Notes: generated by a model not told the origin, from the sequence alone. A stretch of DNA of 64,000 nucleotides from Gemmata sp051859125 (GCF_051859125.1 NZ_JBHYGG010000024.1:16083-80082); one strand, 5' to 3'; counted from the first letter of the stretch, positions 19,728 to 31,058 are shown. Made by a program: numbers and translations.

Positions 19728-20645
19728 TCAGTTCCAGTCGTTCGTAAGGACCATGCCGTCGTTGGGCATCACGGCGGTCCAGAAGGTCAGGATGTTGGTG
19801 CTCTGGTTCACCCCGCGGACGCTCCCGTCGGCCATGGCGAGTTGCACCGTGGCCGGGTGCGACGAGTTCGCGCCCCAGCGGGTGCCGGTCGTCCCCGAGA
19901 CGTTCGGTTGGATGCTCTGCGAGTTGAACCACCACTGCGACGTGCTCCAGTATGCCGGGTACGAGGTCCGGTAGTAGCCCATCGACTGATACATGCCGAA
20001 CGCGGCCGAGTTGTACTTGTCCTCGCTGTTCCACTCGTGCGGCTTGTCGCGGGCGCACAGGACCGAGCCCTCGGTAATCATCTTCCGCTCGGCGAACGCG
20101 ACCGTGTTCGAGGTGCCGTCGGTGATGCCGGTGATGGTCATCTGAGGCGCGTCCACGTCGGTCACCGTGAACCAGGCGTACTTCGCGACCAGGAGCGAGT
20201 TGACCGCGTAAGAACTGCCGGCCCACCCGTTCGCGCCGACCCCGGTCCCCACCGTGCTGTCGGCGGGGCACAGGAACGTCTTGACCACCACGCCCTTGTT
20301 CACCGTGACGTCGCCGGCGGCGACGTGCGCCTTGAACAGCGGCTCCTGTTCGAGGTACGGGAGCAGCGCCGTCATCGCGCTCCCCTGTCCGTTCCCGGTT
20401 GCGCCCGCGGTCAGCGAGTACCGGAGCGGGGGCAACTTGTCGCCGTTGACCCCGGCGTAGTTGTGCAGCCCGAGGGCGAGCTGCTTGAGGTTGTTGGCGC
20501 ACTGCGTGCGTGCCGCGGCCTCGCGCACCTTCTGCACGGCCGGGAGCAACAGGCCGATCAGGACCGCAATGATCGCGATCACGACGAGCAGTTCGATGAG
20601 GGTGAACGCGCGGGCGCGCCGCCCCGAACGGGTTGTGCTGGTCAC
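19728..20645 (-). CDS. DUF1559 type II/IV pseudopilin-like protein
   Basis: 305 residues. The N-terminus has the prepilin cleavage/methylation signature RAFTLIELLVVIAIIAVL, then LLPAVQKVREAAARTQCANN, the diagnostic junction of planctomycetal DUF1559 proteins. The C-terminus has the H-X9-DG motif (HPATVQLAMADGSVRG). A prepilin peptidase would cleave before the Phe, leaving an exported pilin-like helix with a large C-terminal domain. These proteins occur in tens to hundreds of copies per planctomycete genome; individual roles are unknown. The lipoprotein gene follows directly. Confidence 0.95.
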   Translation of the reverse strand: MTSTTRSGRRARAFTLIELLVVIAIIAVLIGLLLPAVQKVREAAARTQCANNLKQLALGLHNYAGVNGDKLPPLRYSLTAGATGNGQGSAMTALLPYLEQEPLFKAHVAAGDVTVNKGVVVKTFLCPADSTVGTGVGANGWAGSSYAVNSLLVAKYAWFTVTDVDAPQMTITGITDGTSNTVAFAERKMITEGSVLCARDKPHEWNSEDKYNSAAFGMYQSMGYYRTSYPAYWSTSQWWFNSQSIQPNVSGTTGTRWGANSSHPATVQLAMADGSVRGVNQSTNILTFWTAVMPNDGMVLTNDWN

Positions 20646-20760
20646 GTGGGTCTCTCACGGAAATGGAAGGATTAAGCCCGAAGCCCGACAGAAGGGGAGA
20701 GGCCGTCAGAAAGGGCTTCGAGGAGAGAACTGTGAGTTGGACACCGGACCCGAAGTTTTT

Positions 20761-22836
20761 TCAGCGCGGTGGGGGAACGCGGGACCGGAACTCGTTCGCG
20801 GCGGCCCCGTTGATCGTGGTAAGTTGCGGCATCTGCTCCAGAACCTTCAGGTCGCCCCGGTCCCGCTTCAACGTGAACCGGAGCTCCCGGAGCTTCGAGC
20901 CGATCAACGGCTCCAGGGTGGCGATCGGGCACCCGTCGCACCGGAGCAGGCGGACCCGCGGCATCGTCCGCACGGGCGACAGGTCGGTCACCGCACAGTT
21001 GTTGACCGCCACGACGTCGAGCGGCATTCCTTCGAGGGGGGCGAGGTCGCGGACCGCGGTGTCGCCGCTCTGGAACATGGTCAGGCTCATCCCCGCAGCG
21101 GGCGAAACGTCGGTGAGGCCCGGGTTCTGCCAGACGTTCAAGGTCGTCAGCGGGAGCCCGCGGATCGGCGACAGGTCGGTCAGCTTCCCCTTCCCCGGGG
21201 TGCTCCCGACCACCGTGAGGTGCCTGAGGCCGGCGAACGCCCGGACCGGGCCGATGTCGGAAACCTCGTCGGTGAGGATGCCGAACTCCGTCACCTTTCC
21301 GTCCGACAGGCCGAGGCGCGACACCTCCCCGTCGAACCCCGGGTTCAGTTCGACGAGTTTCGCAACGACCGCCGCCGCGTGCCGGTTCGGCGCGAGCGCG
21401 TGGACCGCACGGACCCAGGCATCGTCGGGCGGGCCCGCCGGAAGACCGTCGGTGTCGGCGGGGGCGCGCGACTCGGTCCGGGGCAGCGCCGCCCACACGC
21501 TCGCCAGCCCGGCCGCCACCAGCGCCGTGCCGATCGCCGCGCGAACGCCCCGGCCCCGTCGCTCCCGTGCGGACCGCTGTGATCGCACGGCGTTGGTCGG
21601 ACCCGGCACCGCAACGACCGGCCCGGTCGGGTGCGCGAGCGCCGCCAGGGCCGCCGCCACCTCACGGGCCGAACCCGGGCGCGCCGCCGGGTCGGTCGCG
21701 AGGAGGCGGTGGACGAGATCCGCCAGTTCCGGCGGCGCGCCCGGGGCCAGGGTGCCAACGGGAACGGGGTCGGGGTACGTCGGCACGCTGAGGCGGCCCG
21801 GTCGCGGGAACGGCAACCGGCCGGTCAGGAGTTCGTACAGCACGACCCCGAGGCTGAAGAGGTCGGCGCGGGCGTCCAGGTCGCGGCCCGTGGCCTGCTC
21901 GGGGGCCATGTAGGCGGGGGTGCCCAGCACCACCTGCGACCGGCCCGCGTCCTCCTCGCCCGCCGGCTGCGCCAGCCCGAAGTCGAGGATCTTCACCCGC
22001 CCGACGGCCGCGAGCGGGGGCCGCTGGTCGGAGTCCGCGTCGGCCCACCCGGGGGGCGATTCGAGCCACAGGTTTCCGGGCTTGATGTCCCGGTGGACCA
22101 CGCTACGGGCGTGCGCCGCGGCGAGCCCCTCGGCGGCCTGGGTGCCGAGCCGCGCGACCCGGTCCGGGGCCATCACCCCGTCCCGGCGGACCCAGTCCGC
22201 GAGCGTCTCGCCCTCCAACCGCTCCATCGCGAGGAACGGCACCGACTCGCCCCGCGGCCCGACCGCGTCGCCCACCTGGAACACCGTCACCACGTTGTCG
22301 TGCTTGAGCGCCGCCATCGCGCGGGCCTCCCGCAGGAACCCGTCGCGGGCGCGGGTGTGCCGCGCGAGCCGGGGGCGGAGCACCTTGATCGCGACTTGGC
22401 GGCGGAGGGCGTCGTCGTCGGCCAGGTAGACGAGCCCCATCCCGCCCGCCCCGAGCAGGCGGACGATCCGGTACCCGACGACCCTGACCGATTCGGCCCC
22501 CGGCACGGGGTCGGGGGGCGCGCCGTCCGGGCCGACCGAGGCGTCGCCGGACACGCTGAGGTCGAACCCGGCCGGCGTGAACTGACGGGCCATGTCCTCC
22601 AACCGCGCGACCATCTGCCCCAGGCCCGGATCGGAGGCCGGGACCGGTTCGGGGGCCGGCGCGGCGCGCAGCAGGCCGGTGAGGCGGTCGTCCACGGCCA
22701 GCCCGTCGAGCGCCTGCTGGCACGCACCGCACTCCCCGAGGTGCGCTTCGAGGACAGCGGCGCGGTCCTCGTCGAGCCGGCCCCGGAGCATCGCCTCGTA
22801 CTCGGCCCGGGCCGGGCAGGGGTTCGTGGGGTTCAT
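20761..22836 (-). CDS. Membrane Ser/Thr protein kinase with N-terminal anti-sigma-type zinc finger
   Basis: 691 residues. An N-terminal zinc-finger-like motif (H32, C36, C39 in HLGECGACQQAL) resembles anti-sigma domains. The kinase domain (about 120-395) has the glycine loop LGAGGMGLVYLA, the lysine at 151, HRDIKPGN at 248-255 and DFG at 285-287, all intact. A membrane helix follows at about 432-450. The exported C-terminus (about 500-690) has leucine-rich short repeats (LSPIRGLPLTTLNVWQNPGLTD), a possible sensor. It starts eight bases after the stop of the ECF sigma gene, so the two are co-transcribed and probably one signalling unit. Confidence 0.93.
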   Translation of the reverse strand: MNPTNPCPARAEYEAMLRGRLDEDRAAVLEAHLGECGACQQALDGLAVDDRLTGLLRAAPAPEPVPASDPGLGQMVARLEDMARQFTPAGFDLSVSGDASVGPDGAPPDPVPGAESVRVVGYRIVRLLGAGGMGLVYLADDDALRRQVAIKVLRPRLARHTRARDGFLREARAMAALKHDNVVTVFQVGDAVGPRGESVPFLAMERLEGETLADWVRRDGVMAPDRVARLGTQAAEGLAAAHARSVVHRDIKPGNLWLESPPGWADADSDQRPPLAAVGRVKILDFGLAQPAGEEDAGRSQVVLGTPAYMAPEQATGRDLDARADLFSLGVVLYELLTGRLPFPRPGRLSVPTYPDPVPVGTLAPGAPPELADLVHRLLATDPAARPGSAREVAAALAALAHPTGPVVAVPGPTNAVRSQRSARERRGRGVRAAIGTALVAAGLASVWAALPRTESRAPADTDGLPAGPPDDAWVRAVHALAPNRHAAAVVAKLVELNPGFDGEVSRLGLSDGKVTEFGILTDEVSDIGPVRAFAGLRHLTVVGSTPGKGKLTDLSPIRGLPLTTLNVWQNPGLTDVSPAAGMSLTMFQSGDTAVRDLAPLEGMPLDVVAVNNCAVTDLSPVRTMPRVRLLRCDGCPIATLEPLIGSKLRELRFTLKRDRGDLKVLEQMPQLTTINGAAANEFRSRVPPPR

Positions 22837-22844
22837 GGGTGGGC

Positions 22845-23411
22845 TCAATCGGTGACGAGGTCCGCGAGCGCCTTCTGAAGGGAGGCCGTGACCCGGAGCT
22901 TCGCCTTGTACACCGCGGCGACGGACAGCCCCTCCTCGGCGGCGACCTCGGCCACCGGCCGGCCCTCGACGACGTGCTTCCAGAACGCGCGCCAGGTGGA
23001 GTCGTGGAAGTTGCCCCGCAGCGTGGGGACGACGTGCTTGAGCATGTACGCCCGGAACTCGGCCTCGTCCAGTTCGGGCTCGGGCGGTGCGGGGGCCGCG
23101 ACGTCGTTCGGGTCGCGGCCCGGGTCCAGGGGCAGGACGGCCCTGCGGCGCCGCTCGACCCACCGCCGCCGGGTGACCGTCCAGAGCCACCCGCGGAACC
23201 GCTTGTGCGAGTCGTAGTCGAACTCGGGGAGCTTCTGGACGAGGACCGCGAACACGTCCTGGACGAGGTCCACCGCGTCGTCGTGCTGGAGCCCCATGTG
23301 CCGCGCCCACCCGTGGAGGACCGGCGAGTAGGTGCGGACGAACCGCGTCCAGGCCTCGACGTCGCCGAGGTGCCGGACCCGCACCAGCAGACTTGCGGAC
23401 GTGGTGTCCAT
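22845..23411 (-). CDS. ECF-type RNA polymerase sigma factor
   Basis: 188 residues. Region 2 reads DDAVDLVQDVFAVLVQKLPEFDYDSHKRFRGWLWTVTRRRW, a typical sigma2 core with the DLVQ.VF motif. Region 4 reads VAEVAAEEGLSVAAVYKAKLRV, the helix-turn-helix that contacts the -35 element. The kinase with an anti-sigma-like zinc finger follows immediately. This sigma-kinase arrangement is typical of planctomycetes and suggests control of the sigma factor by its partner. Confidence 0.93.
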   Translation of the reverse strand: MDTTSASLLVRVRHLGDVEAWTRFVRTYSPVLHGWARHMGLQHDDAVDLVQDVFAVLVQKLPEFDYDSHKRFRGWLWTVTRRRWVERRRRAVLPLDPGRDPNDVAAPAPPEPELDEAEFRAYMLKHVVPTLRGNFHDSTWRAFWKHVVEGRPVAEVAAEEGLSVAAVYKAKLRVTASLQKALADLVTD

Positions 23412-23586
23412 GCGGAACGTGAGGGGTTACGGGACGAGTCGGGCGAACTCGCGCCGGTTCCGGGGTCGCGTCACGGTCGGAGAGGACTCAGACGATTCGC
23501 CAGCCGTCAATCCAACCGATCCTAGCGGTGGGTCCCGGGTTCGTCAACCGAACGGCCCGCGGCGCCCGGGCCTTTCAAGGGCCCAC

Positions 23587-23650
23587 AGGGTGGTCCGCTG
23601 GCCCCGCGAGCGGGGTTCGTTGACCGCTCGCGGGGCGAGCGGACCACTCT
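23587..23650. repeat. Long intergenic inverted repeat, family 2
   Basis: Arms at 23590-23613 and 23624-23647 pair over 24 bases with one mismatch (GTGGTCCGCT.GCCCCGCGAG), plus a few outer pairs, around a 10-base loop. It lies between the stop of the outer-membrane gene and the start of the sigma factor gene. There is no T-run on either side. Confidence 0.7.
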
Positions 23651-23686
23651 CAGGATCCCGGCACGTGAAACGCTGGGCGGCCTGGG

Positions 23687-25126
23687 TCAGTACCGCAGGA
23701 TGAAGTCGAGCGTGACGCGGTACTGGAACATGTTCCGCGGGCCGGCGAGCGGGAACTCGAAGGCGGCACCCAGTTGGGCGCTCTCGGTGATCTTGTACCG
23801 CGCACCGAACGCCCCGGTGAGCAGCCCCGAGTTCTTCGCCTGGCCGCCGAGGTTGAACAGGTCGCGGCCCTCGTTGCCCGTCGGCAGGCCGGTGCCGTTG
23901 TTCGTGTAGTACAGCCAGTTCAGTTCCACCAACGGGTAGAACTTGTGCTTGTTCATCACGTCCATGTCGAGGTGGGCGGACAGGTAGTAGTAGTCGCTCC
24001 GCACACTGTCGGTCGAGTACGAGTACCCGGTGCCGATCAACGTATTGAAGCCGCCGAACTTGAAGTCGCGGCCGAAGTTCTGCCCGTAGGTCACGTACGG
24101 CACGATCGACAGGTTCCCGGTGTTCTGGTACACGCTGCTCGACCCGATCGGTACCTGGAACTGCAACCCGCCGGCGAGCAGCGTGCCCGTGTCCTCGTTC
24201 CGGATGAACGTGTACTTCGGCCCGAGCCACAACTCGGCGAACCCGGTCCCGCCGTCGTAGAGCGACGCGCTCCCGGGCGACAGGGTGATCCCCGCGAGCT
24301 TGTTGAACGTGAACGACAGCCGGTCGGTGACCGCGAGCCGGGCCTGCACGCCGTAGTAGTACGCGCTGCCGCCCTGGAAGTCCGGCTGGTTGCCCGGGAT
24401 CTTCTGGTACATGAAGATCGGCCGCAACTCGGTCAGCGCCCGCGGGTCCTCGAACAGCAGCGGGTTCGTGACGGGGGAGATGAACCCGTCGAAGGCGTGG
24501 TCGCTCTTGAACCACTCGGTGCAACTGCCGAGCGCTTCGCCGATCTTGTCGCCGAACTTGCCCGACGAGCGCTCGGGGTGGTCGTCCGGACCGCCGGCCC
24601 CGACGGGTCGCGCTTCCGAGTCGCGGTCCACGGCGGGGGCGGGACGCCGCCGGGGCGAACGCTGGGTGAGCAGGTCGTTGACCGCGTCGTCGGCGTCCGT
24701 TGAGGCGTAGGACGTTCGCGACGCCGGCTCGACGCGATGGGCCGAAACCGGCGTGCCCGCCGTGACCGGAGCACCGAGTGCGGCTCGCCGACCCGATGGG
24801 GCGGCCGGGCTCGTCGCCGATGCCGGCACAACGGGTGGCGTGGTTCGCTGCGGGGCCGGCGCGGCCCACGGGGCATCGGCCTGGGAATCGCGGTCCGCCG
24901 GGCCGACGGGGGAGCCCATCACGGGCGGACCGAGTACATTCGGGGGGCGGTCCGCGGGCGGCCTGACGACGGTGCCGAGCGGCGGTTCGGGGGGCAGGTT
25001 CGGGTCGTAGTCGGGTTGCGCCTGCGGCGGCCCGCCCACCGGCGCGAGCGGACCGGGCTGCGCGGCGGCAGGGCTCACCGAGCCGGTGACGACCGCCGCC
25101 AGAAGCACCCAGGCCGAGCGCCGCAT
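23687..25126 (-). CDS. Putative outer-membrane beta-barrel protein
   Basis: 479 residues. A signal peptide (MRRSAWVLLAAVVTGSVSPAAA) is followed by a long Pro/Ala/Arg-rich, probably disordered stretch to about residue 190. A C-terminal half then has alternating amphipathic strands rich in Tyr, Gly and Phe (AYYYGVQARLAVTDRLSFTFN; LSIVPYVTYGQNFGRDFKFGGF), ending in the aromatic FQYRVTLDFILRY expected of outer-membrane barrels. The family resembles planctomycete 'transporter'/MetA-pathway outer-membrane proteins, but the substrate is unknown. The ATG at 25126 has AAGGAGG upstream. Confidence 0.7.
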   Translation of the reverse strand: MRRSAWVLLAAVVTGSVSPAAAQPGPLAPVGGPPQAQPDYDPNLPPEPPLGTVVRPPADRPPNVLGPPVMGSPVGPADRDSQADAPWAAPAPQRTTPPVVPASATSPAAPSGRRAALGAPVTAGTPVSAHRVEPASRTSYASTDADDAVNDLLTQRSPRRRPAPAVDRDSEARPVGAGGPDDHPERSSGKFGDKIGEALGSCTEWFKSDHAFDGFISPVTNPLLFEDPRALTELRPIFMYQKIPGNQPDFQGGSAYYYGVQARLAVTDRLSFTFNKLAGITLSPGSASLYDGGTGFAELWLGPKYTFIRNEDTGTLLAGGLQFQVPIGSSSVYQNTGNLSIVPYVTYGQNFGRDFKFGGFNTLIGTGYSYSTDSVRSDYYYLSAHLDMDVMNKHKFYPLVELNWLYYTNNGTGLPTGNEGRDLFNLGGQAKNSGLLTGAFGARYKITESAQLGAAFEFPLAGPRNMFQYRVTLDFILRY

Positions 25127-25324
25127 CCCGTGTCCTCCTTAACTCCACCCACCGACCCGGCGTCCGTGCCAGGTTCACCAGTTCGCCCACCTTCACGCGG
25201 GAGATCCGGTTATCCCTTCCATCGACCCTCGGGCACCCGCGGGTTCACGGTCTTCTCGAAGAAAACACACCCGAACCGGAATCGTGCCGGGTATAACCGA
25301 TGCCACATCACGCGGAGTTCATCA

Positions 25325-26191
25325 ATGAGAAAGCGGACACTCGGGACCGGGGCCGCCCTGGTCGTCGCGGCGGTTCTGGGGGGCGGGCTCGCGCTCGGCT
25401 GGTGGGGCGGCGGCCACGAGACCGTCACCGAGGCCGCGGCCGCCCGGCTGCCCGACGCCGTCCCCGACTTCTTCCGCCGCGGCGGCAAGCACCTGGCCCA
25501 CTTCGCCGTCGATCCGGACCGCTGGAAGAACCGCGAGATGAACTTCCTCCGCCGGGCCGAGGAGGGCAACCACTTCCTCGACATCGAGGACCTCGACGGC
25601 AAGGAGCTCCCGGCCACGAACCGCTTCGATGCGATGAAACTGGTCTACACCGATCTGAAGAAGGACCCACACAAGACCGGCCTGCTCCCCTACGCGATCA
25701 TGGAGAACTACGAGAAACTGGCCGTCGGGTTCTACGACTACCGCAAGTCGCCCGAGAACGCGGCGGTCCCGATGAAGTGCCTCGTCCACGGCGGCACACT
25801 CGCCCATTACACCGGCGACGCGGCCATGCCGCTCCACACCACCCGCGACTACGACGGCCGCGTCCAGGCCGACGGCACGGTGAAGCAGAAGGGCATCCAC
25901 GCGAAGCTCGACGCCTTCCCCGAGAAGTTCGGGATCCGGCCCGAGGAGGTGTCGCGGGGGCTCGAAGCCAAGAAGCTCGACGACCCGTGGGCGCACGTCA
26001 TGAAGTTCATCGCCGAGTCGCACACCCACATCCCCAAGTGCTACGAGTTCGACGCGGCCGGCGCGTTCGAGAAGCCGACCGACGAGAGCCGGGCGTTCGT
26101 CCTGGCCCGCGTCCGGGCCGGGGCGCAGCTCACCCTCGACCTGTGGTACACCGCCTGGCTCCGCAGCGAGAAACTGCCGGGGCACTGGTGA
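25325..26191 (+). CDS. Zinc-dependent phospholipase C / S1-P1 nuclease-fold protein
   Basis: 288 residues. After an N-terminal membrane/signal segment (residues 8-26) comes WWGGGHETVTEAAAARL, the Trp/His N-terminus characteristic of the zinc phospholipase C and P1 nuclease fold. Further ligand-type residues are in KHLAHFAVDPD, NHFLDIED and GTLAHYTGDAAMPLHTT. Family members hydrolyse phospholipids or nucleic acids outside the cell. Which substrate applies here cannot be told. Start at ATG 25325. It ends 72 bases before the hscA-like gene on the same strand. Confidence 0.72.
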   Translation: MRKRTLGTGAALVVAAVLGGGLALGWWGGGHETVTEAAAARLPDAVPDFFRRGGKHLAHFAVDPDRWKNREMNFLRRAEEGNHFLDIEDLDGKELPATNRFDAMKLVYTDLKKDPHKTGLLPYAIMENYEKLAVGFYDYRKSPENAAVPMKCLVHGGTLAHYTGDAAMPLHTTRDYDGRVQADGTVKQKGIHAKLDAFPEKFGIRPEEVSRGLEAKKLDDPWAHVMKFIAESHTHIPKCYEFDAAGAFEKPTDESRAFVLARVRAGAQLTLDLWYTAWLRSEKLPGHW

Positions 26192-26263
26192 TGCGTTGTG
26201 CGGGCCTACAATGGGTGTGAGCGGAGAACTGGCCCGCTCGCCCGTTGACCCAGCGCTCCCACC

Positions 26264-28102
<1,839 letters not shown>

Positions 28103-28132
28103 CACGCGTCGCGGTTGGTGGCGTTCGATTTT

Positions 28133-28188
28133 GGTGGCACAGGCCTCCGGCCTGTGATTGCGTGCACAGGCCGGAGGCCTGTGCCACC
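28133..28188. repeat. Perfect 24-bp inverted repeat, family 3
   Basis: Arms at 28133-28156 and 28165-28188 are perfectly complementary over 24 bases (core GGCACAGGCCTCCGGCCTGTG-like) around an 8-base loop. It lies between hscA and iscX. No T-run follows, and iscX starts 33 bases further on, so read-through may be regulated by it. Confidence 0.8.
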
Positions 28189-28221
28189 GGACCAGATCCG
28201 ACCGAGAACGAGGAACAGGCG

Positions 28222-28434
28222 ATGACGTGGTACGACGCACGCGAGATCGGCGAGGCACTGTTCGACCAGTTCGACACCATTAACCCGCTGACCGTCCGGT
28301 TCACGGACCTGCACAAGCACGTCCTGAACCTGGAGGGGTTCACCGGCACGCCGACCGACTCGAACGAGAAGCTCCTCGAAGCGATCCAGATGGCGTGGTA
28401 CGAGGAGTGGAAGGACGAGTACGGCGGCAAGTGA
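28222..28434 (+). CDS. iscX: Iron-sulphur cluster assembly accessory protein IscX
   Basis: 70 residues against 66 in E. coli. The sequence MTWYDAREIGEALFDQFDTI, TVRFTDLHKHVLNLEGF and SNEKLLEAIQMAWYEEW matches the IscX family almost throughout (the conserved DAREIGEAL, VRFTDLH and SNEKLLEAI). IscX binds IscS and iron and modulates Fe-S assembly. Start ATG 28222. It follows the hscA-like gene by 119 bases, across a perfect inverted repeat. Confidence 0.93.
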   Translation: MTWYDAREIGEALFDQFDTINPLTVRFTDLHKHVLNLEGFTGTPTDSNEKLLEAIQMAWYEEWKDEYGGK

Positions 28435-28444
28435 CACCGGCGTG

Positions 28445-29326
28445 TCACGGAGCGGCCGGGCGCGACGCCCGCACCCACCGGCGGTAGCCGAACCGGAGCG
28501 CGAGCGCGACCGGCACCAGGATGGCGACCCAAAGCGAGATCCCGACGGCGAACAGCACGACGCCCTGGCCGAACGTGACGAGTGCCTCCCACGACTCGGT
28601 GAACGTGTCGCTGATGCGGTTCCCGAACGTCGGGGCGGTCGGCGGCTTGTAGTCCTTCACCTCGCGGAGCGTGAGGTTGATCGTCGCCAGCGTCGTCATG
28701 CTCGCGAGGTAGTTGAGCCGCCCCTGCACCCGCTCGACCTCGCCCCGCACCTGGGCGATGCGGTCGCTGACCTTGATGATGTCGTCGAGCTTCTCCTCTT
28801 TGCGCTTCTCCTTCAGCAGTTCGTTGAGCTTGTCCTCCTGCTCCTTCAGGTTCTTGATCCGCGCCTGGACGTCCACGAACTCCTCGGTCACGTCCTGCGA
28901 ATCGACGGCGTTCCGCTCCGGGGTGCCGAGCGCCAGGAGCCCGTCGCGGGCCGGCTGAAACCCGCCCACCGGGATGCGGAGCGAGAACGTCGCGCTCCGC
29001 CGCTTGCCCGAATCCTCCCGCACCTCGGACTTCGCGACGTACCCCTTCTGGGCGGCGACGAGCTTCTCGACCTGCGGCAGCGCCTCGTCCAGGTTCGAGA
29101 CGACGAGGTCGATGGTTCCGGTGTAGATGATCTTCCGCTCGGCCGGGGGAACGGCGGCCTTCACGGCCACATCAGCCGGGACCTGGCCCGGTGGGGCGGC
29201 CTGTCCCGCGTCCTTTGGGTCCGCTCGAAACCCGGCGGTGTCGCGACTCTGAGGTGCTCCGCCGCCGCAGCCCGCGAGGGGGGCCAGAGCGAGGGCAGCG
29301 GCACACGTTGCGAGGAGAGCGCGCAT
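28445..29326 (-). CDS. DUF4349 lipoprotein
   Basis: 293 residues. The signal ends in lipobox LAGC (MRALLATCAAALALAPLAGC). The DUF4349 core is visible: IIYTGTIDLVVSNLDEALPQ, then VAAQKGYVAKSEVREDSGKRRSATF, and a long coiled coil (about 150-215, ARIKNLKEQEDKLNELLKEK). A C-terminal membrane helix follows near residues 250-280 (VLFAVGISLWVAILVPVALAL). The family is of unknown function, in the cell envelope. Start at ATG 29326 with AGGAG eight bases upstream; a GTG three codons earlier overlaps that site. Confidence 0.88.
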   Translation of the reverse strand: MRALLATCAAALALAPLAGCGGGAPQSRDTAGFRADPKDAGQAAPPGQVPADVAVKAAVPPAERKIIYTGTIDLVVSNLDEALPQVEKLVAAQKGYVAKSEVREDSGKRRSATFSLRIPVGGFQPARDGLLALGTPERNAVDSQDVTEEFVDVQARIKNLKEQEDKLNELLKEKRKEEKLDDIIKVSDRIAQVRGEVERVQGRLNYLASMTTLATINLTLREVKDYKPPTAPTFGNRISDTFTESWEALVTFGQGVVLFAVGISLWVAILVPVALALRFGYRRWVRASRPAAP

Positions 29327-29359
29327 CGGGATCACTCCTGCCGGAACCGGCGTCGGACG

Positions 29360-29394
29360 GGTGGCCCCGCCGCGTGTCGCGACGCGGGGCTACC
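29360..29394. repeat. Intergenic inverted repeat, family 4
   Basis: GGTGGCCCCGC...CGCGACGCGGGGCTACC folds into a GC-rich stem with G-U pairs, 34 bases upstream of the DUF4349 start. It is similar in style but not in sequence to the other core-region palindromes. Confidence 0.5.
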
Positions 29395-29467
29395 AAGGAG
29401 GAGTGAGCTGCGGGCGAACTTATTCCGCGGGAAGTGGAGTTTCGCGTGCCGAGTCGGTCGCGTCACG

Positions 29468-29491
29468 CGGGCCGCCACGGAGGGCGGCCCG
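29468..29491. repeat. Intergenic inverted repeat, family 5
   Basis: Perfect 9-bp arms CGGGCCGCC / GGCGGCCCG around a 6-base loop, 31 bases downstream of the malQ stop on the minus strand. It could help end malQ transcription, but no T-run follows. Confidence 0.55.
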
Positions 29492-29522
29492 TACAAACCA
29501 AAGGCGTTCGGGCGTTCGCGCC

Positions 29523-31058
29523 TCACCCCGCGGTCTCGGGGCCGGTCTCCTTCGGCACCGCGGACGGGATGCGGTTGTAGAGGGCCGTCAGGTCGCGGAG
29601 GCGGTCGATCACGTCCGGCCGGAACTGGTCCACCCGGAACCGCCACCGCCAGTTCCCCTCCGCGATCCCCGGCTTGTTCATACGGGCCTCGTTCCCCAGG
29701 CTCAACACGTCCTGGAGCGGCGCGACGGCCAGCGCCGAGACCGACGCCCACCCCAGCCGGATCAGCTCCCACGCGGGGTCGCCGATGTAGTGCCCGAGCG
29801 TCAGCCCGAGGTACCGCTTGTTCTCCTCGTTCAGGCCCCCGAACCACCCGTTCACCGTCTCGTTGTCGTGCGTGCCGGTGTAGCACGCGCTGTTCGGGAC
29901 GAAGTTGTGCGGCCAGTGGAGGTCGTACGGGCCGTTGAGCGCGAACTGGAGCACCCGCATCCCCGGCAGCCCGAGGCCGTCGCGGAGCGCGACCACGTCG
30001 GGCGTGATCAGGCCGAGGTCCTCGGCGATCAGCGGGAGCCCCTTCAGGACGGCGCGGAGCTTCGTGAACAGCTTCATCCCGGGGCCGTCCACCCACTTCC
30101 CCTTCCGGGCCGTCTTCTCGCTCGCGGGGATGTGCCAGGCCTGCGCGAACCCGCGGAAGTGGTCGAGGCGGATCAGGTCGACCTGCTTGAGCTGCCGGAC
30201 GATCCGGGCGACCCACCAGGCGTACCTGGACTTCTCCATGCGGTCCCAGTCGTAGAGCGGGTTGCCCCAATGCTGGCCGTCGGCCGCGAAGTAGTCGGGC
30301 GGCACCCCGGCCACGACGGTCGGCTTCAGTTCGGCGTCGAGCAGGAACTCGCCCGCGTTGGCCCACACGTCGGCCGAGTCGCCGGCGACGAAGATGGGCG
30401 CGTCGCCGATGATCTTGATGCCGCGCTCGGCGGCGAACGCCCGGAGCTGTGACCACTGGCGGTCGAAGAGGAACTGGCCGAACTTGTGCATTTGCACGGC
30501 GTCGGCGTTCTCCTTCGCCGCGGCCGCGAGTGCGGCGGCCTTGCGGTGAAGGAGGTCCTTGGGCCAGTCGGGGAGCGCGAGGCCGCCGAGCGCGTCGCGG
30601 ATCGCGGTGTACAGCGCGAAGTCGTTGAGCCACGCCGCCTCGGCCGCGGCGTACTCGGCGAACGCGGCCTTGAGGTGGGCCCCCTTCCCCGCCTTGTAGT
30701 TGTTCCAAACCTCGTGCAGCAGCGCCGTCTTGAACGGGTTCACGAGGCCGAAATCGACCTCGTGGTCGGGGAACCGCTTGCCGGCCCAGAACGACGCCTC
30801 GACGAGCCCGTCGCGCTCCAGCATCTCCGGGCTCAGGAGCTTGATCGCCCCGGCGAACGCCGAGAACGACTGGTACGGCGAGTCGCCCGCCCCGGTCGGC
30901 CCGAGCGGGAGGATCTGCCACCACGACTGCTTCATCGCCGCAAGGGTCTCGACCCAGCGGTACGCGACCGGACCCAGGTCGCCGACGCCGAACGGCCCCG
31001 GCAGGCTGGTCGGGTGCAGAAGGATGCCGGAGGTTCGCGGGACGGTCGGCGTGGACAT
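29523..31058 (-). CDS. malQ: 4-alpha-glucanotransferase (amylomaltase, GH77)
   Basis: 511 residues, the usual size. GH77 motifs are intact: SGILLHPTSLPGPFGVGDLG at the N-terminus; the nucleophile Asp299 in LIRLDHFRG; the acid/base Glu346 in IAEDLG; and Asp398 in GTHDNE. The enzyme moves alpha-1,4-glucan segments between maltodextrins in glycogen and maltose metabolism in the cytoplasm. Start at ATG 31058 gives the conserved N-terminus; the Shine-Dalgarno sequence is weak (GAGAG). The gene stands alone, with the next minus-strand gene 73 bases upstream. Confidence 0.95.
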   Translation of the reverse strand: MSTPTVPRTSGILLHPTSLPGPFGVGDLGPVAYRWVETLAAMKQSWWQILPLGPTGAGDSPYQSFSAFAGAIKLLSPEMLERDGLVEASFWAGKRFPDHEVDFGLVNPFKTALLHEVWNNYKAGKGAHLKAAFAEYAAAEAAWLNDFALYTAIRDALGGLALPDWPKDLLHRKAAALAAAAKENADAVQMHKFGQFLFDRQWSQLRAFAAERGIKIIGDAPIFVAGDSADVWANAGEFLLDAELKPTVVAGVPPDYFAADGQHWGNPLYDWDRMEKSRYAWWVARIVRQLKQVDLIRLDHFRGFAQAWHIPASEKTARKGKWVDGPGMKLFTKLRAVLKGLPLIAEDLGLITPDVVALRDGLGLPGMRVLQFALNGPYDLHWPHNFVPNSACYTGTHDNETVNGWFGGLNEENKRYLGLTLGHYIGDPAWELIRLGWASVSALAVAPLQDVLSLGNEARMNKPGIAEGNWRWRFRVDQFRPDVIDRLRDLTALYNRIPSAVPKETGPETAG